Shown piece after piece: positions 43,145 through 51,803 of a stretch of 64,000 nt of DNA. The notes beneath the pieces are model-generated. The model saw nothing but the letters and a program-made list of their open reading frames with translations. It searched no databases and had not been told where the DNA came from. Source of the DNA: Desulfosarcina alkanivorans (GTDB lineage Bacteria; Desulfobacterota; Desulfobacteria; Desulfobacterales; Desulfosarcinaceae); contig NZ_AP021874.1 of assembly GCF_009688945.1 (NCBI RefSeq), positions 4,526,001 through 4,590,000 on the forward strand, read 5' to 3'. The number at the start of each line of letters is the position of its first letter. Position 1 is the stretch's first letter. Position numbers and translations under genes: made by a program.

Positions 43145-43909
43145 ATGAATCGACGTACCTTTCTGGTAAAAAGCGGCGGGCTTCTTCTGGGCAGCCTGCT
43201 CGGTTCAGGCATTCCGGTTTCCGCAGAAGTATGCATCCCTCAGGCAGCGGCGAAGCCCCGCATCGCCCTGATCATCGACGACATCGGGTTCAATCTCAAC
43301 AGGGCCCGGCGATTTCTCGAAGCGGACATTCCCATTACCTTTTCTGTACTGCCGCGACTGTGCTGGTCGGAGGAATCGGCGCTGGCCCTCCACGCCAAAG
43401 GCCACGAAATCATGCTGCACCAGCCCATGGAACCGTTCAGCACCGCCGTCGATCCGGGTCCGGGGGCCATTTTCGTGGACGACCGACCGGAGCGCATCCA
43501 ACATGTGGTGGCCGAAAACATTGCCCGGCTGCCCAACGTGGTCGGGGTCAACAACCATATGGGTTCCAAGTACACCCAGCGGCCCCAAAAAATGGGGCAG
43601 GCCCTGGATGAGGTCAGGAGCCGCGGCCTGTTTTTTGTAGACAGCCTGACCACCGGGCATTCGGCGGCATACGCCTGTGCCCGGAAAATGGGGATGTCGG
43701 CCATCCGGCGGGATCTGTTTCTGGACAACCGGCGGGACGTATTGTCCATACTGGGGCAGCTGAGGCGGCTGCGACAGCTGGCGGTCAGGTATGGCAGCGC
43801 CATCGGTATCGGCCACCCCCGACCGGCCACCGCCGAAGCGATCATGCGATTCAGGGAATCGCCCGAAGGCAGAAACGCGGCCTTCGTCTACATTTCTCAA
43901 CTGCTATAG
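43145..43909 (+). CDS. divergent polysaccharide deacetylase family protein
   Basis: The start at 43145 gives a Tat-like leader (MNRRTFLVKSGGLLLGSLLG), so the protein is exported. The body follows the YibQ-type divergent polysaccharide deacetylase family: IALIIDDIGFN, LPRLCWSEE, GHEIMLHQPMEP, NNHMGSKYTQ, FFVDSLTT and GIGHPRPATAEA. Related proteins have a NodB-like barrel with an Asp-His metal site. They act in the periplasm on an unknown, possibly glycan, substrate. A longer frame from 43001 is unsupported. Confidence 0.88.
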   Translation: MNRRTFLVKSGGLLLGSLLGSGIPVSAEVCIPQAAAKPRIALIIDDIGFNLNRARRFLEADIPITFSVLPRLCWSEESALALHAKGHEIMLHQPMEPFSTAVDPGPGAIFVDDRPERIQHVVAENIARLPNVVGVNNHMGSKYTQRPQKMGQALDEVRSRGLFFVDSLTTGHSAAYACARKMGMSAIRRDLFLDNRRDVLSILGQLRRLRQLAVRYGSAIGIGHPRPATAEAIMRFRESPEGRNAAFVYISQLL

Positions 43910-44030
43910 CCTGAACGCCTTCCAGCAAGACCGTGTTGGCCCCTCCGCCGGGGCGGCCACACACCTCCCCCGGGTTGCCGACGCCTGAACGCTTCAGCGC
44001 CGCAGCGGCAGGGGTGACGCCGTTATTTTT

Positions 44031-44480
44031 TCATGCAGCGGGGGGGGAGTGCTCTGCCGGCGCCACAAACCACTGCTTCTTTCGGTACACCAGGTCCTGA
44101 CTGCGGGCAATGAGGGTGCCGGTTGTCTCCTCGACCACCGTAATTTCGTACAGCCCCGTTCTGCCACCCAGATGGCACTCCCTGGCCTCGGCCACCAGCC
44201 GGTCGCCGACGCTGGATGGATTGAGAAAACAGATGTTCACATTCAGGGCCACGGCCACCTGCCCCCTGGAATTGCCGGCGGCGGCAAACGCCAGGTCACC
44301 CAGGGCAAACACCAGGCCGCCGTGGGTGATGCCGTGAAAGTTGGTCATCTGTTCGGTGACGGTCAGTGAGACCCGGCTGTGCCCCGGCGCCACAATGGTG
44401 ACCTCGGCCCCCAGAAAACGGGCAAAGGCATCGTTTCGAATATGGGCATCGATGGCGGCCTGGCGTGTTTCATCGGGCAT
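44031..44480 (-). CDS. PaaI-type hotdog thioesterase
   Basis: The 149-residue protein shows the PaaI signature HGITHGGLVFALGDLAFA and the following beta strands of a hotdog fold. The start at 44480 (MPDETRQAAIDAHIR) is chosen on homology with GGAG-containing sequence upstream. PaaI-like enzymes hydrolyse aryl-CoA thioesters, such as hydroxyphenylacetyl-CoA, that accumulate in blocked pathways. It shares the strand with the next four genes (44,515-47,546), but gaps of 30-100 bp leave the operon uncertain. Confidence 0.9.
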   Translation of the reverse strand: MPDETRQAAIDAHIRNDAFARFLGAEVTIVAPGHSRVSLTVTEQMTNFHGITHGGLVFALGDLAFAAAGNSRGQVAVALNVNICFLNPSSVGDRLVAEARECHLGGRTGLYEITVVEETTGTLIARSQDLVYRKKQWFVAPAEHSPPAA

Positions 44481-44514
44481 GGATCGTTCTCCTCGGGCAA
44501 AAAGGCATCCGGTC

Positions 44515-44898
44515 TTATTGTGGCGGGGCAACGCCCCTGGAAGTCTGCCAGGTGTGGATGGGCAGGCGGTAGTGGTCGATGGTGCGGTTGAGCTTCTCCC
44601 AGTATCGCCGGTCGCTGGCATGCTCCATGATCAGGACGATACCCGCTTTTTTCCCTGTTTGAAGGGCATAGTGGAGGCTTTCACCGATGGCCTCGTACCA
44701 ATGGTCTGCATAGTCGAATTCGATCACGTAGGTGTCCGTCCGGCAGTCGTAGACACTGGAGGCGGGTTCCGCCCTGGCGCCGGCCATCCGGGCGCACCAG
44801 CGCTCCTGGTACCAGTGTTTGGAATGCAACCGCCCGGCGGAAGCACCAACAGGCCACACCAGGAATATCAACAGCATCAGGAAAACCATTCGTTTCAT
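44515..44898 (-). CDS. exported hypothetical protein, 127 aa
   Basis: The start at 44898 (MKRMVFLMLLIFLVWPVG) gives a clear signal peptide ending ASA. The mature part has two Cys (CARM, VYDCRTD) and a segment TYVIEFDYADHWYEAIGESLHYALQTGKKAGIVLIME. That segment recalls small periplasmic proteins with a restriction-endonuclease-like core; function is unknown. It lies between the thioesterase and the DUF1786 gene on the same strand. Confidence 0.7.
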   Translation of the reverse strand: MKRMVFLMLLIFLVWPVGASAGRLHSKHWYQERWCARMAGARAEPASSVYDCRTDTYVIEFDYADHWYEAIGESLHYALQTGKKAGIVLIMEHASDRRYWEKLNRTIDHYRLPIHTWQTSRGVAPPQ

Positions 44899-44944
44899 CA
44901 TCGCCCCTTCCAAACACCTGCGGCGGCACGACCACCAGCGGCGG

Positions 44945-46021
44945 CTACAGGTAGGTGATCGGCGGCAGCCCTTCCCGCAGCCTTACAGCCTCCATGAGTC
45001 CCACCGTGCCGGTCATCATGTTGTCCCCCCAGGGGGCCCCGAAGACGACCGGCAGGGAGGACGCCAGGGCCATTGCCCGGCGGGGGCCGGTGGCCAGAAT
45101 CAGATCGACCGCGTCGTAGCCGAAGGCCCGGCAATGGTAGGCCCCGTGCCCGCCTTCCTCCAGAATCTGCCGGTGGGACAGCTTGCCGTCGGGCAGGTCC
45201 GCCAGCAGCCCGTCCAGCCGCGCCGCGGTGATGTCTGAGGTGTGATACTCGAAAAAACCGCACAGGCGCCCTGCGTCCATGGCGGCACCCACGGTGTGGG
45301 AGGTGGCGATGTCCAGCACGAGCATTCGCTTGGCGTTGGCCGCCAGCACATCCTTGGAGGCGCCCAGAATGGCGGCCATTCCCGAATCCATCACGTAGAC
45401 CCGATCGGTGGGCAGGGCCCGGGCCTGGCCGGCAATGGCCGACAGCCGGTTCATTGCTTCCGGCACCTGGTCGGATCGGTACAGCAGGGCCTGGGGAACC
45501 GGATGGCGGTCCAGGGCCGCCGTGAACATCCGATGCCTGAAATCCAGATGGGAAACACCGGGCGGGGCCACGCCGTGATCCTGGGCACAGACGGCAACGG
45601 CATCGAATTCGAAGGGAACCCCCATTCCCTGAACGAGCCGCCGCAGCCGATCGGGCTGGAGATCTCCGGTGATGATGTGAGAAAATCGTGAATCATTGAC
45701 CAGACCATCGGTCTCGGCGGCGTCCACCACGCGGATGCCGCGGGCCATAACACGCCGGTCGTCGTGATGGATGGTGGCGGCGGCGTCCCGGGACATGACC
45801 ACATCGGCCGACCCGGCACGGTCGATCAGGGCCTGGGAAACCGGGCCGCCGCCCATTTCAGTGCCGGTGACCACCAGCGCACCGCGGGTCTGCCTGATTT
45901 CGTCCGCCAGCACCCGCACCGGTGATCGCACCACCGCTTTGTAGTGCAGATCGTGTTCCGTATCATAGTAGAGCATGTCCAGCGTACCGGCACCGATGTC
46001 CAGCATCAGATAGCGTGCCAT
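44945..46021 (-). CDS. DUF1786 domain protein
   Basis: The 358-residue protein starts at 46021 (MARYLMLDIGAGTLDML). The phosphate-binding-like DIGAGTLD and later VLDIATSHTVGAAMD suggest an actin/ASKHA-like ATPase fold, as expected for DUF1786. Family members occur in anaerobes and have been loosely labelled pyruvate formate-lyase activating proteins without proof. No radical SAM motif is present. It is followed by the exported hypothetical and preceded at 14 bp by the enoyl-CoA hydratase gene, so these are probably cotranscribed. Confidence 0.8.
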   Translation of the reverse strand: MARYLMLDIGAGTLDMLYYDTEHDLHYKAVVRSPVRVLADEIRQTRGALVVTGTEMGGGPVSQALIDRAGSADVVMSRDAAATIHHDDRRVMARGIRVVDAAETDGLVNDSRFSHIITGDLQPDRLRRLVQGMGVPFEFDAVAVCAQDHGVAPPGVSHLDFRHRMFTAALDRHPVPQALLYRSDQVPEAMNRLSAIAGQARALPTDRVYVMDSGMAAILGASKDVLAANAKRMLVLDIATSHTVGAAMDAGRLCGFFEYHTSDITAARLDGLLADLPDGKLSHRQILEEGGHGAYHCRAFGYDAVDLILATGPRRAMALASSLPVVFGAPWGDNMMTGTVGLMEAVRLREGLPPITYL

Positions 46022-46034
46022 GGGACAATTCCTT

Positions 46035-46763
46035 TCACGAGGGGTTGAATTTGCTGAGCTGGTCCCTGAGAAATTGCCTGAAGCCATTGCGTTCTTTATC
46101 AAAAGCCTGCGCCAGGGGGCTGCTGTTGCGGTTTTCGATCAGCGTTTTAATGGTCCCCAGAAGCCCGGGGTCGGCCTGAACGATCTGGGCGGCTATGGTT
46201 CGGGCGCGTTCCAGCAGGTGCTCCCGGGGCAGCACCTCGTTCACGAGCCCCCAGGCCAGCGCCGTATGGGCGTATATGGGCTGGCAGGTAAAAGAAATCT
46301 GCTTGGCCCGGCGCTGCCCCACGGTCTGCTGAAGCAACTGGGTCATTCCCCAGCCCGGATGGATGCCCACCCGGGCGTGGGTATCGGAAAACTGCGCATT
46401 TTCGGCGGCGATGATAAAATCGCAGTTCAGGGCCAGCTCAAACCCGCCGGTGATGGCATGGCCGTTGACCGCACCGATGATGGGTTTTTTGCAGGCATGC
46501 ATCAGATCCGGCAGGTCGCTGCCGTCTCCCCGGGGATCGAAAAGGTTCTCTTTTCCGATGGCGCCGAGGTCGAGGCCGGCACAGAAAGAGGGCCCGTTTC
46601 CGGTGATAATGGCCACGCGAATATCACTTCGGGCGGACACCGCATCCAAAGCGTTGTATAGATGGACCAGCAGCTGCTGGTTGATGGCGTTGCGCCGTTC
46701 AGGACGGTTGAGCGTGATCACCGCAATCTGATTCTCCACGTCAAAAAGCACGGGTGGCGCCAT
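46035..46763 (-). CDS. enoyl-CoA hydratase/isomerase family protein
   Basis: The 242-residue crotonase has the oxyanion-hole segments SFCAGLDLGAIG and GHAITGGFELALNCDFIIA, and the usual N-terminus VENQIAVITLNRPERRNAIN. Crotonases hydrate, isomerise or cleave acyl-CoA. The acid/base glutamate pair of classical hydratases is not obvious, so the exact reaction is open. It lies 14 bp from the DUF1786 gene and 40 bp from the GDPD gene on the same strand. Confidence 0.9.
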   Translation of the reverse strand: MAPPVLFDVENQIAVITLNRPERRNAINQQLLVHLYNALDAVSARSDIRVAIITGNGPSFCAGLDLGAIGKENLFDPRGDGSDLPDLMHACKKPIIGAVNGHAITGGFELALNCDFIIAAENAQFSDTHARVGIHPGWGMTQLLQQTVGQRRAKQISFTCQPIYAHTALAWGLVNEVLPREHLLERARTIAAQIVQADPGLLGTIKTLIENRNSSPLAQAFDKERNGFRQFLRDQLSKFNPS

Positions 46764-46802
46764 CGTTTTTCTCCTTGTTGGACGGATAGGATACCGGGGG
46801 CG

Positions 46803-47546
46803 TCAGGCGGTCATCTGCCGGGGATCGTCGACAATCAGGCCGTCCACACCCATGGCGAGCATCCCACCGGTGTCCATCCGGCCATCCACGGCATAGGGAA
46901 ACACCCGCGCACCCACATCGTGAAGGGCGTCCACCTGCGGGCGGGTCAGCACCCGATAGTCCGGGTGCCATGAAAACCCCCTGATCCGCTGGTACCAGTA
47001 GAGCAGGCTCCGGTCAACGGGAAGATCGGAAAGCAGGCCAAGGGCGATCCCTGGCGCCAATGTTCTCAAATTGTCCAGCACCTGCCATTCAAAGCTGGAC
47101 ACGAGGACATCGTCAAGCATCTGTTTTTTACACACCAGATCCAGCACCTGCCGCTCCACTGCATCCGGGGGGCCATGGCTCTCATAGGCTTCAGGCTTGA
47201 TCTCAATGTTCACCATGACCTGCCCCTTTACGGCATCCAGAACCTGGGCCAGCGTCGGCAGCGTCTCCCGGCAGAACTGCGGGTCGAACCAGCTGCCGGC
47301 ATCCAACCGGCTGAGCTGGCTGAGGGTATGCTCGGCCACCCTGCCGGTGCCGCTGGTGGTTCGGTCCACGGTTTCATCGTGGATCACCACCATCTGGCGG
47401 TCCCTGGACAGATTGACGTCCAGTTCGATCATCCGGGCACCGGCATCAATGGCTGCGTTGAACGCGGCAAGGGTGTTCTCCGGGTAACGGGAACTGTAAC
47501 CCCGGTGAGCGATAAACAAAGGTGTTGGAAAGCGATCGATATTCAT
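46803..47546 (-). CDS. glpQ: glycerophosphodiester phosphodiesterase
   Basis: The 247-residue enzyme carries the GDPD motifs: HRGYSSRYPENTLAAF near the start, ELDVNLSRD (metal-binding Glu/Asp) and IHDETVDRTTSGTG (catalytic His). No signal peptide is seen, so it is a cytoplasmic UgpQ-like form. It hydrolyses glycerophosphodiesters to glycerol-3-phosphate and an alcohol. Functionally it fits the ugp importer at 49.9-54.5 kb, though it lies 2.4 kb away with other genes between. Confidence 0.93.
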   Translation of the reverse strand: MNIDRFPTPLFIAHRGYSSRYPENTLAAFNAAIDAGARMIELDVNLSRDRQMVVIHDETVDRTTSGTGRVAEHTLSQLSRLDAGSWFDPQFCRETLPTLAQVLDAVKGQVMVNIEIKPEAYESHGPPDAVERQVLDLVCKKQMLDDVLVSSFEWQVLDNLRTLAPGIALGLLSDLPVDRSLLYWYQRIRGFSWHPDYRVLTRPQVDALHDVGARVFPYAVDGRMDTGGMLAMGVDGLIVDDPRQMTA

Positions 47547-47753
47547 ATACGTTCTTGAAATTCGTTTTTTGCCGGGAACCCGATACCGGCCGACTGCCGG
47601 AAAATTTTCAATAAATATCGTATCAGCCTGTTGATTTCAATTGAAATGTCAAAAAGCGGCTGCGTTGCCACCCTCGGGGGCAAACGACACAACCGCCGCC
47701 CCCCTTAATCGACGGGCCGGCCCTCAACAGCCGGCAACAAGAGGCCAACGGAG

Positions 47754-48542
47754 ATGAAACCGATCCAATCTTTTCAACGGGAGAACAAGCCCGGCATCCG
47801 GTATGTGCTCACCGACATCGACGACACGCTGACCGTAAACGGCAGGCTGCCGGCGGTGGTGTTCGCCGCCATGGAACGTTTGCAAGGGGCCGGCATCCGC
47901 GTGATCCCCATTACCGGCCGCCCGGCCGGGTGGTGCGACCACATCGCCCGCATGTGGCCGGTGGATGGACTGGTGGGAGAAAATGGCGCCTTTTATTTTT
48001 ACTACGACCGTCATGGCAGAAAAATGATCCGCCGCTTCTGGAAGCCGGCGGAGGAGCGACGCACGGATCGCGACCGGCTTGACGCCATCCGGGAAACGGT
48101 CCTGGCCGAGGTTCCCGGATGCGGCGTATCGGCGGATCAGGCGTATCGGGAAGCGGATCTGGCCATCGATTTCTGCGAAGACGTACCGGCCCTGCCCGCC
48201 CCGTCGGTTGCGGCCATCAAGGCCATCTTCGAGGCAGCCGGCGCCACCGCAAAAATCAGCTCGATCCACGTAAACGGATGGTTCGGTGCCTACGACAAGT
48301 TGTCCATGTCCCGATTGATGTTCAAGGAAGTATTCGATGTGGACCTGGATGCGGTACGGGACCGGGTGATTTTCTGCGGCGACTCCCCCAACGACTCGCC
48401 CATGTTCGGGTTTTTCCCCCATTCGGTGGGGGTGGCCAATGTCCGGGTTTTCGGGACGCAGCTGGAAGCGCCGCCGACGTGGGTAACGCGAGCCGAGGGA
48501 GGGTTCGGGTTTGCAGAAATGGTAAAAATACTTCTGGATTGA
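47754..48542 (+). CDS. HAD-superfamily phosphatase (Cof/IIB type)
   Basis: The 262-residue protein has motif I VLTDIDDTLT (nucleophile Asp), motif II PITGRP, a IIB-type cap, and the Mg-binding motif GDSPNDSPMF. Members dephosphorylate sugar phosphates and related metabolites; the C-terminal EGGFGFAEMV is typical of this subgroup. Substrate is unknown. It is followed by the nitroreductase-like gene after 13 bp, on the same strand. Confidence 0.9.
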   Translation: MKPIQSFQRENKPGIRYVLTDIDDTLTVNGRLPAVVFAAMERLQGAGIRVIPITGRPAGWCDHIARMWPVDGLVGENGAFYFYYDRHGRKMIRRFWKPAEERRTDRDRLDAIRETVLAEVPGCGVSADQAYREADLAIDFCEDVPALPAPSVAAIKAIFEAAGATAKISSIHVNGWFGAYDKLSMSRLMFKEVFDVDLDAVRDRVIFCGDSPNDSPMFGFFPHSVGVANVRVFGTQLEAPPTWVTRAEGGFGFAEMVKILLD

Positions 48543-48555
48543 TAAGGAGGGGGCA

Positions 48556-49689
48556 ATGATGCTGACCCGCCGTGAATTTATAAAAGGGACCCTGTCGGCC
48601 GGCGTTGTCTTGGGAAGCACCGCCATGTTTAATGGCTGCACTGATGCGACGCGACAAGCGCTCCCTGATTTTCAGGACACAACCATACCGGTAGCCGGCC
48701 TGGACAACACGGCATTGACCCTCCTCTATCACGCCAGCCTGGCCCCCAGCGGTCACAACAGCCAACCCTGGCGCGTCCGGATTGAAAGCGCCGACAGCTG
48801 GATCATTGAAGCCGATGCAGAGCGTCGATTGCCATGTGTGGATCCGCTAAACCGCGAATTGATGCTGTCACTCGGAACCTTTATCGAAAACCTGTCACTG
48901 GCTGCCGGGGCCTTTGGGCTGGGCACCGACATTCGGGTGATTGCCCGGGACCGCCATGATCAGGAGGTGGTCCGTGTTGCCTTCCACAAAGACAAACCGA
49001 CCGATTATCCGTTGCAACGAATAAAAAAGCGACGGACCGTCAAGCTCGGCCATCTGCCCAGAGAAATTACGGCTACGGATGTCAACATCCTGTCCGGCGG
49101 GATGAAAGGGCAGGTGTTTTACTTTCCGCGAGGGTCCAATCACGCTGCGTGCATAAGGGATTTGGCTGTGGAAAATTTCCGTGTTCAAGCCAGCCGGGAT
49201 GAGGCCCAGCAGGAGCTCGTGCGGTGGTTGCGCCTCAAGCCCCGGGAGGCGAAACTTCACCGGGACGGGTTGTCCACAGAAGGCATGGAGATAAGGGGCG
49301 TCAAAGGATGGTTCGTGCGCCAATTTGTCCAGCCCCGGGATTTTCTCAAGGAAACCTACCGTCAACAGGGGGTCGATTTAACAGCCGAGCTGGCACAACA
49401 GGGAGGGGGATGGGTCGTGATCACCAGTCCGGGTCAGACCGTAGCCGACTTGATCGACACCGGCCGCCGCTTTGAACGCATGGCGCTGCTGGCCCGTGAA
49501 CATGGGATCGCCATCCATCCCATGACCCAGGTGCTCGAAGAAAAACAGGGCATCGAGCAGATCGCGGGTTCTCATGACAACGGCTTTTATCCTCAATTTG
49601 TCCTGCGCGTGGGGTATATCGACACCTATCCGGAGCCGGTCAGCCTGCGCAGACCCGTGGATTGGTTTGTGACCACAGAAGAAAATTGA
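48556..49689 (+). CDS. Tat-exported nitroreductase-like (Acg-type) protein
   Basis: The 377-residue protein starts with a twin-arginine leader (MLTRREFIKGTLSAGVVLG) and has a possible lipobox-like NGC. The nitroreductase/Acg pattern follows: LLYHASLAPSGHNSQPWRV (FMN phosphate region) and a second half-domain with GGGWVVITSPGQ. It is expected to bind FMN in the periplasm; the reaction is unknown. A strong AAGGAGGGGG precedes the double ATG. It follows the HAD gene closely and is likely cotranscribed. Confidence 0.85.
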   Translation: MMLTRREFIKGTLSAGVVLGSTAMFNGCTDATRQALPDFQDTTIPVAGLDNTALTLLYHASLAPSGHNSQPWRVRIESADSWIIEADAERRLPCVDPLNRELMLSLGTFIENLSLAAGAFGLGTDIRVIARDRHDQEVVRVAFHKDKPTDYPLQRIKKRRTVKLGHLPREITATDVNILSGGMKGQVFYFPRGSNHAACIRDLAVENFRVQASRDEAQQELVRWLRLKPREAKLHRDGLSTEGMEIRGVKGWFVRQFVQPRDFLKETYRQQGVDLTAELAQQGGGWVVITSPGQTVADLIDTGRRFERMALLAREHGIAIHPMTQVLEEKQGIEQIAGSHDNGFYPQFVLRVGYIDTYPEPVSLRRPVDWFVTTEEN

Positions 49690-49799
49690 GGGCTTCGGTT
49701 ATGGAATACCTTCGACGCCTCCATCCCACAATTTCCAATCCCTTAATTTCCTTTACCCCAGCCTGTTTCAAAACGTAGCCGATCAGATCAGACGGCTTC

Positions 49800-49903
49800 G
49801 TAAACGGCCGAGATCAAGGCTTGCAAATCGTGAGGAATGAGAAGTACTTACGGTACGCCGCAGTGAGAAGCGATGAAGCGCAACGCAGGTATCGGCCGTT
49901 TAC
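49800..49903. repeat. 104-bp element with 12-bp terminal inverted repeats
   Basis: GTAAACGGCCGA (49800-49811) and TCGGCCGTTTAC (49892-49903) bound a segment containing AAGTACTTACGGTACGCC and GCGCAACGCAGG. It lies 14 bp beyond the stop of the ugpE-like gene. The right-end signature matches positions 1-20 and 11,673-11,690. It looks like a short non-autonomous element or a structured intergenic repeat. Confidence 0.65.
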
Positions 49904-49916
49904 CAAACCGCCAAGC

Positions 49917-50837
49917 CTATTTTTCCCGTTCGACCAACCCCTTCACAAACCAGCGTTGCATGAACAGCACCACCAGGATGGGCGGCAGCATCACCAGCAG
50001 GGATCCGGCCATGGCGACGTTCCAGTATGGCAGGTCGTCCGCCTGGGGGATCAGGTTCTGAAGCCCGATAACCGCCGTCATCATATCCGGATCGGTGGTG
50101 ATCAGCAGGGGCCACAGGTACTGGTTCCATCCGTAGACGAACTCGATCACCACCAGGGCGGCGATATTGGTTTTGGAAAGCGGAAAGAGAATTTTCCTGA
50201 AAAAGGTCATGGCCGAGGCGCCGTCCATTTTTGCCGCTTCGCAAAGCTCCTCGGGAACAGTGAGAAAAAACTGACGGAACAGAAACGTGCAGGTGGCCGA
50301 GGCCACCAGGGGCAAAATCAGCCCCGTGTAGCTGTCCAGCAGGCTGAAATCCAGGTTGATTTCCACGTCGTGGCCGGCAATCCAGCCGGCCACGGCACCC
50401 AGGCCAAGCTTTTCCCACATCAGGTTCAGCGGGCCGAAAAGATTGGCCGCCATTTCATAGGTGGGCAGAATACGGACCTCCACCGGCAGCATCAGGGTAC
50501 AGAAAACGGTGACAAATGCCACGGTCCGCAGGCGGTAATCGAAATAGACGATGGAAAACGCACCGAGCATGGACACACAGATTTTACCGATGGTGATGCC
50601 CGAGGCCATGATAAACGAGTTGACCAACTGGGTGCCCAGATTGCCCTTTTCCCAGGCCGCCTGGATGTTGACCATGAACTGATCACCCGGAATCATCGGC
50701 ATGGGGACCCGGGAAACCTCTTCGATAGGCAGGGTCGCCGCAATCAGGGCATAGATGATGGGAAACCCCACGATAAGTATCCCAAGCATGAGAAAAATAT
50801 AGGTCAGTGCGTCGAGTATGGGTGTTTTTTCAACCAT
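49917..50837 (-). CDS. ugpE: glycerol-3-phosphate-type ABC permease, UgpE-like
   Basis: The 306-residue permease has about six spans and an EAA loop (LCEAAKMDGASAMTFFRK), typical of the CUT1 family. With the UgpA-like subunit it forms the inner-membrane channel for glycerol-3-phosphate or glycerophosphodiesters; assignment rests mainly on the UgpB-like partner. The gene follows UgpA-like with a 10-bp gap and ends beside the 104-bp repeat. Confidence 0.88.
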   Translation of the reverse strand: MVEKTPILDALTYIFLMLGILIVGFPIIYALIAATLPIEEVSRVPMPMIPGDQFMVNIQAAWEKGNLGTQLVNSFIMASGITIGKICVSMLGAFSIVYFDYRLRTVAFVTVFCTLMLPVEVRILPTYEMAANLFGPLNLMWEKLGLGAVAGWIAGHDVEINLDFSLLDSYTGLILPLVASATCTFLFRQFFLTVPEELCEAAKMDGASAMTFFRKILFPLSKTNIAALVVIEFVYGWNQYLWPLLITTDPDMMTAVIGLQNLIPQADDLPYWNVAMAGSLLVMLPPILVVLFMQRWFVKGLVEREK

Positions 50838-50847
50838 AGGGATCCGT

Positions 50848-51738
50848 CTATCCGGTATATTGGACCTTTCGCTCCACGTATTTGAACTGCAATACCGTGA
50901 TGGTGATAATCAGCACCATGAGCACCACGGACTGGGCCGACGACGACCCCAGGTTCAGGCCGATGAAGCCATCCTGATACACCTTGTAGACCAGGATGTT
51001 GGTGGCGCCGCCCGGTCCACCCTGGGTCACGGTATGGATCACGCCGAAGGTTTCGAAAAAGGAGTAGATAATGTTCATGACCGTCACGAAAAACATGGTT
51101 GGCGAGAGCAGGGGGATGGTAATGAACCAGAACCGCCTGAACGGGCTGGCGCCATCCATGGAGGCCGCTTCGATCAGCGATTTGGGGATGGATTGCATGC
51201 CGGCCAGAAAGAAAACGAAATTGTAGCTGACCTCTTTCCAGGCGCTGGCCATGATCACCATGATCAGGGCGTCATTGCCCCGAAGCACCGGATTCCAGTC
51301 CAACCCGAAAGTTTTCGTCAAAAAAATGGAAACGATGCCGTATGACGGGTGCAGTAAAAACAGCCAGAGAATACCCGAAATGGCCGGCGCCACGGCATAG
51401 GGCCAGATCAGCAGGGTCCGGATGACGGCTTTGGCCCTCAGGGCACGATTGGCCATGGTGGCGACAAACAGGCCGAAGGAGATGGATACGGCCGCGGTGG
51501 CTGCGCTGAAGCCCAGGGTGATGCCGATGGATTTTAAGTAAAGGGGGTCTTTAAACAGGGAAATGAAGTTGTCGAACCACACGAAGGTATTGTGCAGCCC
51601 GAACGGGTCGCTGAGCATCATCGACTGCATCAGGCCCTGGAAGGCCGGCCAGTAGAAAAACGTGACCGTTACCAGGATCTGGGGAAGAATCAGCAGATAG
51701 GGCAGCGTTTTTGAGGTGAAGTAGGATCGTTTGATCAT
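50848..51738 (-). CDS. ugpA: glycerol-3-phosphate-type ABC permease, UgpA-like
   Basis: The 296-residue permease begins with a membrane span (LPYLLILPQILVTVTFFYW) and contains the EAA loop LIEAASMDGASPFRRFW. Its place between the binding-protein gene (65 bp upstream) and the UgpE-like gene gives the classical order B-A-E. It is an inner-membrane protein of the CUT1 importer family. Confidence 0.9.
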   Translation of the reverse strand: MIKRSYFTSKTLPYLLILPQILVTVTFFYWPAFQGLMQSMMLSDPFGLHNTFVWFDNFISLFKDPLYLKSIGITLGFSAATAAVSISFGLFVATMANRALRAKAVIRTLLIWPYAVAPAISGILWLFLLHPSYGIVSIFLTKTFGLDWNPVLRGNDALIMVIMASAWKEVSYNFVFFLAGMQSIPKSLIEAASMDGASPFRRFWFITIPLLSPTMFFVTVMNIIYSFFETFGVIHTVTQGGPGGATNILVYKVYQDGFIGLNLGSSSAQSVVLMVLIITITVLQFKYVERKVQYTG

Positions 51739-51803
51739 GTGAGGTCCGCTTAAAAATTCCGTCGAGGCCAGAGTGCGGCCTCGACGGAACGTTTAACAGG
51801 GTC

